Assembly (NCBI RefSeq): GCF_900450765.1 | Contig: NZ_UGGU01000003.1 | Coordinates: 124,001 to 188,000, forward strand | Length of the DNA: 64,000 nt | Source of the DNA: Fusobacterium necrogenes | GTDB taxonomy: Bacteria > Fusobacteriota > Fusobacteriia > Fusobacteriales > Fusobacteriaceae | Reading direction: 5' to 3' | In this document: positions 25,738 to 33,847 of the stretch, in pieces | Layout: each line of letters starts with the position of its first letter | Position numbering within the stretch: position 1 is the first letter of the stretch | Notes under the pieces: generated by a model | The model's input: the letters and a program-made list of their open reading frames with translations, nothing else | Databases searched by the model: none | What the model was told of the DNA's origin: nothing | Program-made: the position numbers and the translations under genes

Positions 25738-25768
25738 ATTATAGTATTTGGAGTTAACTCTAAGTCAA
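25738..25768 (-). promoter_or_regulatory. MerR-type promoter of the alcohol dehydrogenase gene
   Basis: Minus strand: TTGACT (25768-25763), a long 19-base spacer and TATAAT (25743-25738). The spacer contains GAGTTAACTC (25751-25760), a perfect dyad. Over-long spacers with a central dyad are the hallmark of MerR-family activation; the sequence resembles aldehyde-responsive AdhR/NmlR sites. No MerR gene is seen in the window. Confidence 0.65.
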
Positions 25769-25837
25769 GAGAAAAATTGAAATATCTTTAATTTAAAGTG
25801 GAACTCAATGTGTTATGCTCAAAAAAAGGTGATAGTT

Positions 25838-25897
25838 TTGAATAAAAAAGTATTGATAATATCTATAACATTTAGAGAGAAAGAAATTCCGAGTTAG
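25838..25897 (+). pseudogene. Remnant of a flavodoxin/NAD(P)H reductase-like gene start
   Basis: After an AAAGGTGAT ribosome site, a TTG at 25838 opens a frame reading NKKVLIISITFREKEI before a TAG at 25895. Flavodoxin-like fold reductases often begin KKVLIISxSPR, so this looks like a broken gene start; the rest is gone or unrecognisable. Upstream, GTGGAACTC with TATGCT seven bases after ACTC mirrors the dehydrogenase's MerR-type promoter in the opposite direction. The rest of 25699-26038 holds only promoters and a terminator. Confidence 0.35.
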
Positions 25898-25969
25898 ATA
25901 GAATAAATCTACTTTTTTCTAAGTGAATATAAATTTAGGATATAGATATTGTTTGGAGACTATATTATA

Positions 25970-26022
25970 CAAAAAAGAGAGTTGAGTAAAGCATTTTTTA
26001 ATGCTACTCAACTCTTAAAATT
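25970..26022 (-). terminator. Intrinsic terminator after the CstA-type gene
   Basis: GAGTTGAGTA and TACTCAACTC with an inner GCATT/AATGC stem form a strong hairpin. On the minus strand it runs into TTTTTT, 20-odd bases after the stop of the CstA-type gene. Confidence 0.85.
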
Positions 26023-26038
26023 CTCATTAATTTTTTAA

Positions 26039-27484
26039 TTAAGAGTGCATAGGGGCATATTTAACTCCCTTTTTTGATGTTTTTATAAAAGCTATCGTAC
26101 AGATTAGTGCTACAATAATTCCAACTACAGTACCAATTAATTCAACTGTATCTGTAGGAACACCTTTGAAAAATCTCACAAAACCTTCAGGTGCAATAAT
26201 TATATATGAAGTTACAACTACTGTCATAAATATTGATGGAATTAATGCTATATAGTAATTTTTATCATGATTAATTAGATATTTAGCTGCAGCCCATAGA
26301 GCTATTGTAGCTAAAGTTTGGTTAGACCAACTGAAATATCTCCATAGAATATTAAAATCTATAAAACATAGAGCTACTCCTACTACAAATAGTGGGATAG
26401 CAACAATAAATCTATTGACAATAGGTCCTTGTTTATAATTAATAGCATCTGCTATAGTAAGTCTAGCACTTCTAAAAGCTGTATCTCCAGAAGTTATAGG
26501 ACAAGCAACTACACCTAGTATAGCAAGGGCTCCTCCAACTTTACCTAAGACACTGTTTGAAATTTTATTTACAACAACCGCAGCTCCACCTTGTCCGAGA
26601 GCCTCTCCTAATCCTTCTGTTCCACCGAAGAAAGACATAGCTGCAGCTGCCCAAATAAGAGCTACTATTCCTTCTGCTATCATAGCACCATAGAATACTC
26701 TTCTACCTTGTTTTTCATTTCCAAGACATCTTGCCATCATAGGAGATTGAGTAGCATGGAAACCACTAATTGCACCACAGGCTATAGAGATACATAGATA
26801 TGGGAATATAGAAACACCTTTTGGATGATAATTTTGGAAGGTAATTTCAGGGATTTGATATCCTTGTACTATGATACCAACTCCTATACCAACCGCCATT
26901 ATAAGTAAACATATACCAAATATAGGATAGATTTTACCAATTACTTTATCTATTGGAAGTACTGTAGCTATTAAATAATAAATGATGATTAATCCTACAA
27001 AAGCTATTGTAGGAACAGATTTAACTAAATCATGTAAAATAGCAGCTGGACTTGTTACAAATACAACTCCTACTAAAATTAATAAAACTACTGAAAAAAC
27101 TCTCATCAACTGTTTAGCTTTGTCTCCTAGATTTTCTCCAACTAATTCTGCTACGCTAGCACCATCTTTTCTCAAAGACATCATTCCAATTAGATAATCA
27201 TGAACAGCACCAGCAAAGATACAACCAAATACTATCCATATAAATGCAGCAGGTCCCCACATTGCTCCAGCAACTGCTCCAAATATAGGTCCTGTTCCAG
27301 CTATATTAAGAAATTGAATTAAGAAAGTTTTCTTTTCATCCATTTCAACATAGTCTACTCCATCCTCTAATCTTTTAGCTGGAGTGAGAGAATTTTCATC
27401 GGGACCAAATATTCCTTCAACAATTTTACCATAAATAAAATATCCAACTACTAAAACAATTATTGATACTACAAAACTTAGCAT
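26039..27484 (-). CDS. CstA/BtsT-family carrier (short form), probable pyruvate or peptide-linked transporter
   Basis: 481 residues with about 13 hydrophobic segments. The N-terminal VEMDEKKTFLIQFLNIAGTGPIFGAVAG and the LVGENLGDKAK loop are diagnostic of the carbon starvation CstA family. It is shorter than E. coli CstA/BtsT (about 700). BtsT is a pyruvate/proton symporter switched on by the LytS-type pair BtsSR. Here a LytS/LytTR pair lies divergently next door, so the same logic is likely. The substrate is inferred, not shown. Confidence 0.88.
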   Translation of the reverse strand: MLSFVVSIIVLVVGYFIYGKIVEGIFGPDENSLTPAKRLEDGVDYVEMDEKKTFLIQFLNIAGTGPIFGAVAGAMWGPAAFIWIVFGCIFAGAVHDYLIGMMSLRKDGASVAELVGENLGDKAKQLMRVFSVVLLILVGVVFVTSPAAILHDLVKSVPTIAFVGLIIIYYLIATVLPIDKVIGKIYPIFGICLLIMAVGIGVGIIVQGYQIPEITFQNYHPKGVSIFPYLCISIACGAISGFHATQSPMMARCLGNEKQGRRVFYGAMIAEGIVALIWAAAAMSFFGGTEGLGEALGQGGAAVVVNKISNSVLGKVGGALAILGVVACPITSGDTAFRSARLTIADAINYKQGPIVNRFIVAIPLFVVGVALCFIDFNILWRYFSWSNQTLATIALWAAAKYLINHDKNYYIALIPSIFMTVVVTSYIIIAPEGFVRFFKGVPTDTVELIGTVVGIIVALICTIAFIKTSKKGVKYAPMHS

Positions 27485-27555
27485 AATTCTTCCTCCTCTT
27501 TTATATTTTTACTTCTCTTCAATAATATATATATTATATTATTTGTGATTTTTTT

Positions 27556-27631
27556 TACTTTTTAATCTAAAAAGTATTTTTTTTAGCTTAAAAGGTTGTT
27601 TTACGATCTTAAATTACTTTTTTACTTTTTA
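27556..27631. promoter_or_regulatory. Three TACTTTTTA boxes, candidate LytTR-regulator operators
   Basis: TACTTTTTA (27556-27564) and its exact inverse TAAAAAGTA (27568-27576) form a dyad with a 3-base gap, and a third copy lies at 27623-27631. They sit between the CstA-type gene and the LytS-type gene; the third covers the -35 position of the lytS promoter. LytTR proteins bind short repeated boxes, so these are good candidates for control of both genes. Confidence 0.45.
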
Positions 27632-27645
27632 GAAAAAAAAAATTA

Positions 27646-27654
27646 TGTTATAAT
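27646..27654 (+). promoter_or_regulatory. Extended -10 promoter of the LytS/LytTR pair
   Basis: TGTTATAAT is an extended -10 element (TGnTATAAT), 30 bases before the kinase ATG. The -35 position has only TTTTTA and lies within the third TACTTTTTA box, so an activator may be needed. Confidence 0.55.
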
Positions 27655-27683
27655 TACAAAGAAAGTTGTATTGGAGGGATATT

Positions 27684-29366
27684 ATGTTTGAATTAACCGT
27701 TAGAAGTTTGAATAATTTGGGTTATATAATAGCTCTTGCTTTTTTCTTTACAAAATTTGAAAGTGCTAGAGACATATTCACTAAAAAAAAACGTAGTAAA
27801 AAAGATATCTTCTTTCTTTCTTTATTTTTTTCGTTTCTTTCAATAATAGGAACTTATACAGGAATAGATTACCGTGGAGCCATAGTAAATACTAGAAACA
27901 TAGGAGTAGCTGTATCTGGAATAATAGGTGGACCACATGTAGGAATTATAACAGGGGTTGTAGCAGGAATACATAGATTTTTCATAGATATAGAAAGTCC
28001 AACTACTATAGCATGTGCTATTTCTTCTATCAGTGGAGGATTTATAACATCTATATTTTTTAAACGGACCAATGAAAAAAATTGTTATATATACGGATTT
28101 ATTAGTGGATTTCTTATAGAAAATTTAAGTATGATTTTGATTTTAGTGACAGGTTATTTTTTTAATAATTTTAGTATGGCTACGGATATTGTAAAAAATA
28201 TATATCTTCCCATGATTTTAGCTAATGCTTTAGGTGTTTCTATAGTGATAATTATAATTGAGGATATTATCTCTGAAAAAGAAATAATGGCAGGAAAGCA
28301 AGCTAAGCTCGCATTGGAAATAGCTAACAAATCTCTTCCATATATCAGAAAAGGAGATAAATTAAATGAAGTATGTAAAATTATTCTTGAATCTTTAGAA
28401 GCTAAAATTGTAATAATAACTGATGATAAAAATATAATTGCGAGTTATTTAGCATCTGGAGATTACATATTAAATCACACTGAAATAAGAAGTTCTGCTA
28501 CAAAACAGGTTCTTAAAACAGGAGAATTTTTGATATTAGGAAAAGAAGAAAGTGATGCGGCAGACTTTCAATGTATAGGAGGAAGTATAAAATCTTGTAT
28601 TATTCTTCCTTTATTTCAAGAAGGGAAAAAAATATCTGGAACTTTAAAACTTTATTTTGATACTTCTAAAATAATAGCTGAAAGAAAACAATATTTAGCA
28701 GAAGGTTTATCTATGCTTATATCTACTCAATTAGAGCTAAGTAGGATAGAGAATTTTAAAGCTATGGCAAAGGAAGCTGAATTAAAAATCTTACAAGCTC
28801 AAATAAATCCACATTTTCTTTTTAATGCATTGCATACAATCTCTTCTTTTGTGAGAATAGAGCCTAATAAAGCTCGAGAAATAATAATTAACCTATCCAA
28901 TTATTTAAGATATAATTTAGAAAATTTTTCAAAGTTACTTCCCTTACAAGATGAAATAAATCAAGTTGAAGCCTATATTAATATTGAAAAAGCAAGATTT
29001 GGAGAAAAAATAAATGTGATATATAATATTCCAAAGGCACTTTTGAATGTACAATTACCAAGTCTTATAATTCAGCCATTAGTTGAAAATAGTATAAAAC
29101 ATGGAATATTAAAAAGGAGAGAGGGAGGGAATATTTGGATTTCTGCCTTTGAAAAAGAGGATATTTATACTATTAGTATAGAAGATGATGGAGTAGGTAT
29201 AGAGCAGGCAATTATAGATAATATAGATAATAAAATAGAAAAAAATATTGGTTTAAAAAATGTACATAATCGTTTAAAGATACTTTATGGGAGAGGTTTG
29301 ACTATTGAGAGATTAGATAGGGGGACTAAAGTTTCTTTTTATATAAATAAGGAGGGAATATGTTAA
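27684..29366 (+). CDS. LytS/BtsS-type sensor histidine kinase
   Basis: 560 residues; ATG 27684 follows GGAGGG, and the in-frame TTG at 27666 lacks a site. Residues 1-190 hold the multi-membrane LytS sensor region (RSLNNLGYIIALAFFF ... GIDYRGAIVNTRNIGVAVSG). A GAF-like region follows (about 210-350), then the kinase with AQINPHFLFNALHTISS containing the phospho-accepting His, and a HATPase domain with QPLVENSIKHG and DDGVGI. It would pass phosphate to the LytTR regulator whose gene overlaps it by 7 bases. Confidence 0.92.
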   Translation: MFELTVRSLNNLGYIIALAFFFTKFESARDIFTKKKRSKKDIFFLSLFFSFLSIIGTYTGIDYRGAIVNTRNIGVAVSGIIGGPHVGIITGVVAGIHRFFIDIESPTTIACAISSISGGFITSIFFKRTNEKNCYIYGFISGFLIENLSMILILVTGYFFNNFSMATDIVKNIYLPMILANALGVSIVIIIIEDIISEKEIMAGKQAKLALEIANKSLPYIRKGDKLNEVCKIILESLEAKIVIITDDKNIIASYLASGDYILNHTEIRSSATKQVLKTGEFLILGKEESDAADFQCIGGSIKSCIILPLFQEGKKISGTLKLYFDTSKIIAERKQYLAEGLSMLISTQLELSRIENFKAMAKEAELKILQAQINPHFLFNALHTISSFVRIEPNKAREIIINLSNYLRYNLENFSKLLPLQDEINQVEAYINIEKARFGEKINVIYNIPKALLNVQLPSLIIQPLVENSIKHGILKRREGGNIWISAFEKEDIYTISIEDDGVGIEQAIIDNIDNKIEKNIGLKNVHNRLKILYGRGLTIERLDRGTKVSFYINKEGIC

Positions 29367-30082
29367 ATTGTATAATAGTAGAAGATGAGTTTCCTGCAAG
29401 AGAGGAGTTAAAATACTTTATCTCTAAACACAAGGGTTTAAATCTCGAAAAAGAGTTTGATAATCCTGTAGATGCTTTAAAATATTTTCAAGAAGCTAAA
29501 ACAGATATAGTTTTTTTAGATATAAATATGCCTGAATTAGATGGAATGAGTCTAGGAAAAATCTTAATGAAGTTAAATCCAGAGTTAAAAATAGTTTTTA
29601 TTACAGCGTATAAGGATTTTGCAGCTGAAGCTTTTGAGATTAAGGCCTTTGATTATATTTTAAAACCATACTCTGAAAAAAGAATTTCAGAAGTATTGGA
29701 TAATTTGATTTCAGTTAGAGAAAATAATTTTGTAAAAGAAATAGAGAAGATAAATAAAGTTACAGTTTTTTTAAATGAAAAAATGGTAGTGCTTTCACTA
29801 GATGAAATATGTTATATAGAAGTGGCAGAAAAAGAGAGCTTAGTGTACACTAAAGAGGAAGTATATACTTCCAAATTTAAAATTTCTAAGTGGGAAGAGA
29901 TCCTTCCAGAAAATAAATTTTATAGAACACATAGAGCTTATATAGTAAATTTAGATAAGATAAAAGAAATAGAGCCTTGGTTTAATGGGACATTTGTTCT
30001 AAAAGTTCAAGATTTAAAATTTAAAGTTCCAGTAAGTAGAAATAATGTGAAGGAGTTTAAAGAATTGTTGAACATAAAGTAA
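29360..30082 (+). CDS. LytTR-family response regulator
   Basis: 240 residues. The receiver domain (1-120) has the acidic pair in IVEDEFPARE, the phospho-acceptor Asp in VFLDINMPELDG, and KPY with the conserved Lys. The last 100 residues are a LytTR DNA-binding domain (ICYIEVAEKESLVYT ... FYRTHRAYIVNLDKI ... VPVSRNN). It is translated together with the kinase (7-base overlap). The probable target is the divergent CstA-type gene, as in BtsSR-BtsT. Confidence 0.93.
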   Translation: MLNCIIVEDEFPAREELKYFISKHKGLNLEKEFDNPVDALKYFQEAKTDIVFLDINMPELDGMSLGKILMKLNPELKIVFITAYKDFAAEAFEIKAFDYILKPYSEKRISEVLDNLISVRENNFVKEIEKINKVTVFLNEKMVVLSLDEICYIEVAEKESLVYTKEEVYTSKFKISKWEEILPENKFYRTHRAYIVNLDKIKEIEPWFNGTFVLKVQDLKFKVPVSRNNVKEFKELLNIK

Positions 30083-30108
30083 AAATTTATAAAAAATAGT
30101 TAAATGAT

Positions 30109-30167
30109 ATAGGACTGTTACAAATTTTAGGTTAGAAATACAATAATTGTAACAATCCTATTTTTAT
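30109..30167. terminator. Bidirectional terminator between the LytTR gene and speE
   Basis: ATAGGACTGTTACAA pairs with TTGTAACAATCCTAT (one mismatch) and is flanked by A and T runs, serving the convergent regulator (+) and speE (-) genes. Confidence 0.8.
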
Positions 30168-30182
30168 TATTAAGTACATAGT

Positions 30183-31034
30183 TTAATATCCTAGTCTTTT
30201 TTTTACATAGTTAGGAAGAGCAAAGCAAGCTTTTTGAATATCTGTATTATAATATCTTGTTTTTATTCCTAGTTTGTTCCAAGAAATAGTATCACAATCT
30301 ATAACAGGATCATATTTTTTAGAAGCAAATCCAAATAACCAGTGTCCAGATGCATATGTAGGTTGATGGAACTGATAAACTTTTGAGATAGGAAAGATAT
30401 CTTTTATTTTATCATGGGCTTTTTTCATCTCTTTCGCATAGTTTTCATGATAAGGAGATTCATGTTGATTCACTAAGATTCCATCAGTTTTTAAAATTCT
30501 ATAGCAATCTTCATAAAATTTCTGAGTAAAAAGTCCTTCACCAACAGATATAGGGTCAGTTGAATCCACAATTATTAGATCATACTTTTCATTTTTACAA
30601 TTTTTTACAAATTTTAAGCCATCATCAAAAATAAGGGTTACTCTACTGTCACTTAATTTATCTGCTGTAAATGGAAGATACTTTTGAGATAATCTAACTA
30701 CTCTTTCATCAATTTCAACCATATCGATTTTTTCAATAGATGAATATCTAGTTAATTCTCTAACTGTACCCCCATCCCCTCCTCCTATGACTAAGACTTT
30801 TTTTATGTTTAAATTTGTACACATAGGAACATGAGTTATCATTTCATGATAAAAAAACTCATCTTTTTCAGTTATCATGATGAAGCCATCTAGTGTAAAA
30901 AAACGTCCATATTCATTAGAGATAAAAAAATCTATCTTTTGAAAAGGAGTTTGTTCAGAATATAGATGTTCTTTAATTTTTATTGAAAATTTTGTATCTT
31001 CAGACCATTTTTCACTATACCATAAATCTAACAT
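30183..31034 (-). CDS. speE: Spermidine synthase
   Basis: 283 residues. It contains LWYSEKWSEDTKFSIKIKE at the start, the donor-binding VLVIGGGDGGTVRE, MVEIDERVV and the catalytic-loop DSTDPISVGEGLF. The enzyme moves an aminopropyl group from decarboxylated SAM to putrescine. It overlaps speD by 7 bases, so the two pathway steps are translated together. Confidence 0.96.
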   Translation of the reverse strand: MLDLWYSEKWSEDTKFSIKIKEHLYSEQTPFQKIDFFISNEYGRFFTLDGFIMITEKDEFFYHEMITHVPMCTNLNIKKVLVIGGGDGGTVRELTRYSSIEKIDMVEIDERVVRLSQKYLPFTADKLSDSRVTLIFDDGLKFVKNCKNEKYDLIIVDSTDPISVGEGLFTQKFYEDCYRILKTDGILVNQHESPYHENYAKEMKKAHDKIKDIFPISKVYQFHQPTYASGHWLFGFASKKYDPVIDCDTISWNKLGIKTRYYNTDIQKACFALPNYVKKRLGY

Positions 31035-31459
31035 GCTTCCCCCTCAATTACTTCAGGTTTAAAAGTTATTTTTCCTAAATCTTTAGGAGAAAAATTTCTT
31101 ATTTTTTCAACCATTCCTCTTGGAACTTCAATTGATTCACTCCTTTTAGCACAAAATACTTCTTCTAAAAATTTGAATGCTGTCCAAGGATTTATTTTAT
31201 CTCCACAGGTAAAAACGTCAACAGCAGCATAACCATACTCAGGCCAAGTATGTATTGCTAAGTGAGATTCGGAAATGATTACAGCTCCAGATACTCCATA
31301 TGGATTAAAGTGATGAAATACAGATTGTACAATAGTCGCATTTGCTATTTTCGCTGCTTCATTCATTCTTTTTTCAACTATTTCAGGGTTTTTTAATATC
31401 TCCTCATCACAGTTGTAAAATTCAATCAAAATATGTCTTCCAAGTGTTTCTAGTTTCAA
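31028..31459 (-). CDS. speD: S-adenosylmethionine decarboxylase proenzyme
   Basis: 143 residues, the short prokaryotic class 1 form. The self-cleavage site is in ISESHLAIHTWPEYGYA, where the Ser of ESH becomes the pyruvoyl group. FTCG further on supplies the catalytic Cys. It makes the aminopropyl donor for SpeE. It is the first gene of speD-speE; the promoter is shared head-to-head with an XRE-cupin regulator gene. Confidence 0.96.
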   Translation of the reverse strand: MKLETLGRHILIEFYNCDEEILKNPEIVEKRMNEAAKIANATIVQSVFHHFNPYGVSGAVIISESHLAIHTWPEYGYAAVDVFTCGDKINPWTAFKFLEEVFCAKRSESIEVPRGMVEKIRNFSPKDLGKITFKPEVIEGEAC

Positions 31460-31508
31460 TTTTCCCTCCTAAATACCAGTATTAATATAAATTAAATTTT
31501 AAAATTAA

Positions 31509-31568
31509 TATATTTAACTTATTGATAAAAAAATATATTTGAAATTAAATATATTAAACTATTGATAT
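31509..31568. promoter_or_regulatory. Two direct repeats upstream of speD, candidate operators
   Basis: Two similar boxes, ATATTTAACTTATTGATA (31510-31527) and ATATTAAACTATTGATA (31551-31567), lie about 41 bases apart, near four DNA turns. They sit in the speD leader and over its -10. A regulator of the neighbouring XRE-cupin kind could bind them. Confidence 0.35.
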
Positions 31569-31624
31569 AATATAATTTTTTTATTATTTTGTCAATTGAT
31601 TTTTTATATTAAATAGAATATACT
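31567..31624. promoter_or_regulatory. Divergent promoters for speD (-) and the XRE-cupin gene (+)
   Basis: Minus strand: TTGACA (31595-31590), 17 bases, TATTAT (31572-31567). Plus strand: TTGATT (31596-31601), 17 bases, TATACT (31619-31624). The -35 boxes abut. Confidence 0.7.
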
Positions 31625-31654
31625 ATAAGCAGTGAAGATAGAGGGAGAATAATT

Positions 31655-32194
31655 ATGAATATAGGAAAAAAGATTAAAAGATTAAGGCAAGAAAAGTATC
31701 TAACTCAAGATGAATTAGCTAGTCGTTGTGAACTTTCAAAGGGATTTATTTCACAGATTGAAAGAGGCTTAACTTCACCATCCATTGCTAATTTAGCAGA
31801 TATATTAGAAGGACTAGGAACTAATCTTAAAGATTTTTTTAGTGATGATACAGATGAAAAAATTGTTTTTAATTTAGATGATGCTTTTGAAGTAATTGAT
31901 TCTAAAATGAAATATAAAGTTGAGTGGATAATTCCTAATGCTCAGAAAAATCAAATGGAACCAATTCTTTTGACCTTAGAAGAGGGTGGAAGGTATAAAG
32001 AAGAGATAGCTCATGATGGACAGGAATTTGGTTATGTTTTAGAAGGGGAGATAAATATTCATTTAGGCGATAATGTATTTAAGGCTAAAAAAGGTGAATC
32101 TTTTTACTATAACTCTGGTAAAAATCATTATCTTTCTAACTCAGGAAAAGGAGTCGCCCAGATTTTATGGGTAGCTACTCCACCATCTTTTTAA
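31655..32194 (+). CDS. XRE-family regulator with cupin domain, probable polyamine-pathway regulator
   Basis: 179 residues. The N-terminal helix-turn-helix (IKRLRQEKYLTQDELASRCELSKGFISQIERG region) is followed by a cupin domain (about 105-175; DGQEFGYVLEGEINIHLGD, YYNSGKNHYLSN). The architecture is that of PuuR and related regulators that sense small metabolites. Being divergent from speD-speE with touching promoters, it probably controls polyamine synthesis; the ligand is inferred. Confidence 0.88.
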   Translation: MNIGKKIKRLRQEKYLTQDELASRCELSKGFISQIERGLTSPSIANLADILEGLGTNLKDFFSDDTDEKIVFNLDDAFEVIDSKMKYKVEWIIPNAQKNQMEPILLTLEEGGRYKEEIAHDGQEFGYVLEGEINIHLGDNVFKAKKGESFYYNSGKNHYLSNSGKGVAQILWVATPPSF

Positions 32195-32212
32195 CTAATA
32201 ATTTAAATAGGA

Positions 32213-32288
32213 AAAGGAGAGTTATGTACTATTTTCAAAATCTTAGATATTTAAGATGGAGGGTGTAGTATATGACTCTCCTTTTTTA
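32213..32288. terminator. Long bidirectional terminator
   Basis: AAAAGGAGAGT at the left pairs with ACTCTCCTTTT at the right, with a second inner pairing of GTACTA and TAGTAT, ending in a T run. It separates the XRE-cupin gene from the convergent AraC gene. Confidence 0.7.
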
Positions 32289-32289
32289 T

Positions 32290-33153
32290 TTATGCTTCTT
32301 TATGTAGTTTTAAAAATTTTCTAGGAGTAAGGTCGTTATTGTATTTTTTAAAGACCTTAGTAAAATAACTGAGATCATTAAAACCACAATCGTAAGCTAT
32401 TTCTGTTATAGAGAGATTAGATTCTTTTAATTTTTCTTTAGCACACTCAACTCGGTAATAATTTAGATATTCCATAGGTGTTTTTTTAGTTAACTCTTTA
32501 AAAAATTTACAGAAATAGTTTGTATTCATTTCAATACTTGAAGCTAGATCCTCTAAAGATATATCATACATATATTTTTTTTGTATTATAGATAAAACTT
32601 TTTTTAAATGAATTAACTTTTTTTTATTGCTAAAACTTATATTTAACTTATTAGAAAAGAGATCTTCTTTTTCTATTATCCCTAAGAAATAATAAAATAA
32701 TCCAAAAATTTTCATTTCAAAACCTTTTTTCTTTTCTTTTATTAAATCAAAAATTTCATCAAATATTTTTAAAATATTTTCATTTTCTTTTGTATAAATT
32801 ATTTTAATCTCTTTTTGAAAGGTGATTAGACTGTTTAAAAAGCTATTTGCAAAACTTCTTTCTCGTTTTAGAAATGAAATATCAAAGACTAGACATTCAT
32901 AGATACAGTTTTTAGGAGCTCCAGAATGAATGAAGCCACTATTTATAAAGGCAACGTTACCTTTGGAAAGATGATAGGATTTGGTATTAATTTTTAAATT
33001 GAAACTTCCTTCTATTATCCTGATTAATTCACATTCCTCATGCCAATGAACAGTCATGGTATAGCGTGGATGGAGAGGAGTAACATAGTAGTAAGCAAAA
33101 GGGAAAAATTTTGTTCCGTGTACAATTTTTTCTTTAAATTCTAGATTTTTCAT
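32290..33153 (-). CDS. AraC-family regulator, probable L-fucose operon activator
   Basis: 287 residues. The N-terminal half is a cupin-like sensor (TVHWHEECELIRIIEGSF, GNVAFINSGFIHSG). The C-terminal 100 residues hold two helix-turn-helix motifs (SLEDLASSIEMNTNYFCKFF; SITEIAYDCGFNDLSYFTKVF). It is divergent from fucU with a 228-base gap, so control of the fucose operon is inferred. The fuc promoter has a good -35 but a weak -10, as expected for activation. Confidence 0.88.
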   Translation of the reverse strand: MKNLEFKEKIVHGTKFFPFAYYYVTPLHPRYTMTVHWHEECELIRIIEGSFNLKINTKSYHLSKGNVAFINSGFIHSGAPKNCIYECLVFDISFLKRERSFANSFLNSLITFQKEIKIIYTKENENILKIFDEIFDLIKEKKKGFEMKIFGLFYYFLGIIEKEDLFSNKLNISFSNKKKLIHLKKVLSIIQKKYMYDISLEDLASSIEMNTNYFCKFFKELTKKTPMEYLNYYRVECAKEKLKESNLSITEIAYDCGFNDLSYFTKVFKKYNNDLTPRKFLKLHKEA

Positions 33154-33277
33154 AGTTCTCCTTAAATAATAAAAAAGTTGTTTTGATTTCAGTTCAAAAA
33201 AGTGAAAAAAATACCATTTATTACTAATATATCACAAGAAAAATAAAAAAATCAAGTGTAAAATAAAAATATAATAA

Positions 33278-33293
33278 ATATTTTCGAAAATAT
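33278..33293. promoter_or_regulatory. 16-bp palindrome in the araC-fucU gap
   Basis: ATATTTTCGAAAATAT is perfectly symmetric and lies about 45 bases before the fuc -35. AraC proteins more often bind direct repeats, so the binder is open. Confidence 0.35.
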
Positions 33294-33334
33294 ATGATTG
33301 AAAAAAGTTAATAAAATACTTTTCTAGTACTATT

Positions 33335-33363
33335 TTGACAAAAATAAAAAATAAGAAAATATT
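33335..33363 (+). promoter_or_regulatory. Probable fuc operon promoter
   Basis: TTGACA (33335-33340) with AATATT 17 bases on (33358-33363). The poor -10 suggests activator dependence. The fucU ribosome site TTAGGAGGCG follows. Confidence 0.5.
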
Positions 33364-33381
33364 ATTTTTAGGAGGCGAAGA

Positions 33382-33816
33382 ATGTTAAAGAATATTCCAA
33401 CAATCATTTCACCTGAATTATTAAAAATTTTGGCAGAAATGGGACATAGTGATTATTTAGTAATTGCTGATGGGAATTTTCCAGCAGAGAGCATAGGAAA
33501 AGATAGCAAGGTAGTTAGAATGGATGGACATAATGTATCGGAAATATTAGAAGCTATCTTAAAACTTTATCCATTAGATACTTATGTTGATTTTCCAGTT
33601 ATTTTAATGGAGAAGGTAAAAGGAGATGTTGTAGAAACTCCTATTTGGGACGAGTATAAAAAAATAGTAAAAAAGTATGATAATAGAGGAAGAGAATGTT
33701 TTACAAACATAGATAGATTTGATTTTTATGAAAAAGCAAAAAAAGCTTATTGTATTATAGCAACAAGTGAGAAAGCACTTTATGCAAATATTTTATTACA
33801 AAAAGGGGTAATTTAA
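33382..33816 (+). CDS. fucU: L-fucose mutarotase, RbsD/FucU family
   Basis: 144 residues. The family start is clear: PELLKILAEMGHSDYLVIADGNFP, with the His of MGHSD as the catalytic residue, and a late CFTNIDRFDFYEKAKKAYCI. FucU turns over the alpha and beta anomers of L-fucose so that the isomerase can use them. It is the first gene of the fuc operon. Confidence 0.92.
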   Translation: MLKNIPTIISPELLKILAEMGHSDYLVIADGNFPAESIGKDSKVVRMDGHNVSEILEAILKLYPLDTYVDFPVILMEKVKGDVVETPIWDEYKKIVKKYDNRGRECFTNIDRFDFYEKAKKAYCIIATSEKALYANILLQKGVI

Positions 33817-33847
33817 GTAAATTTGAGTAGAGTTTAGGAGGGAGATT

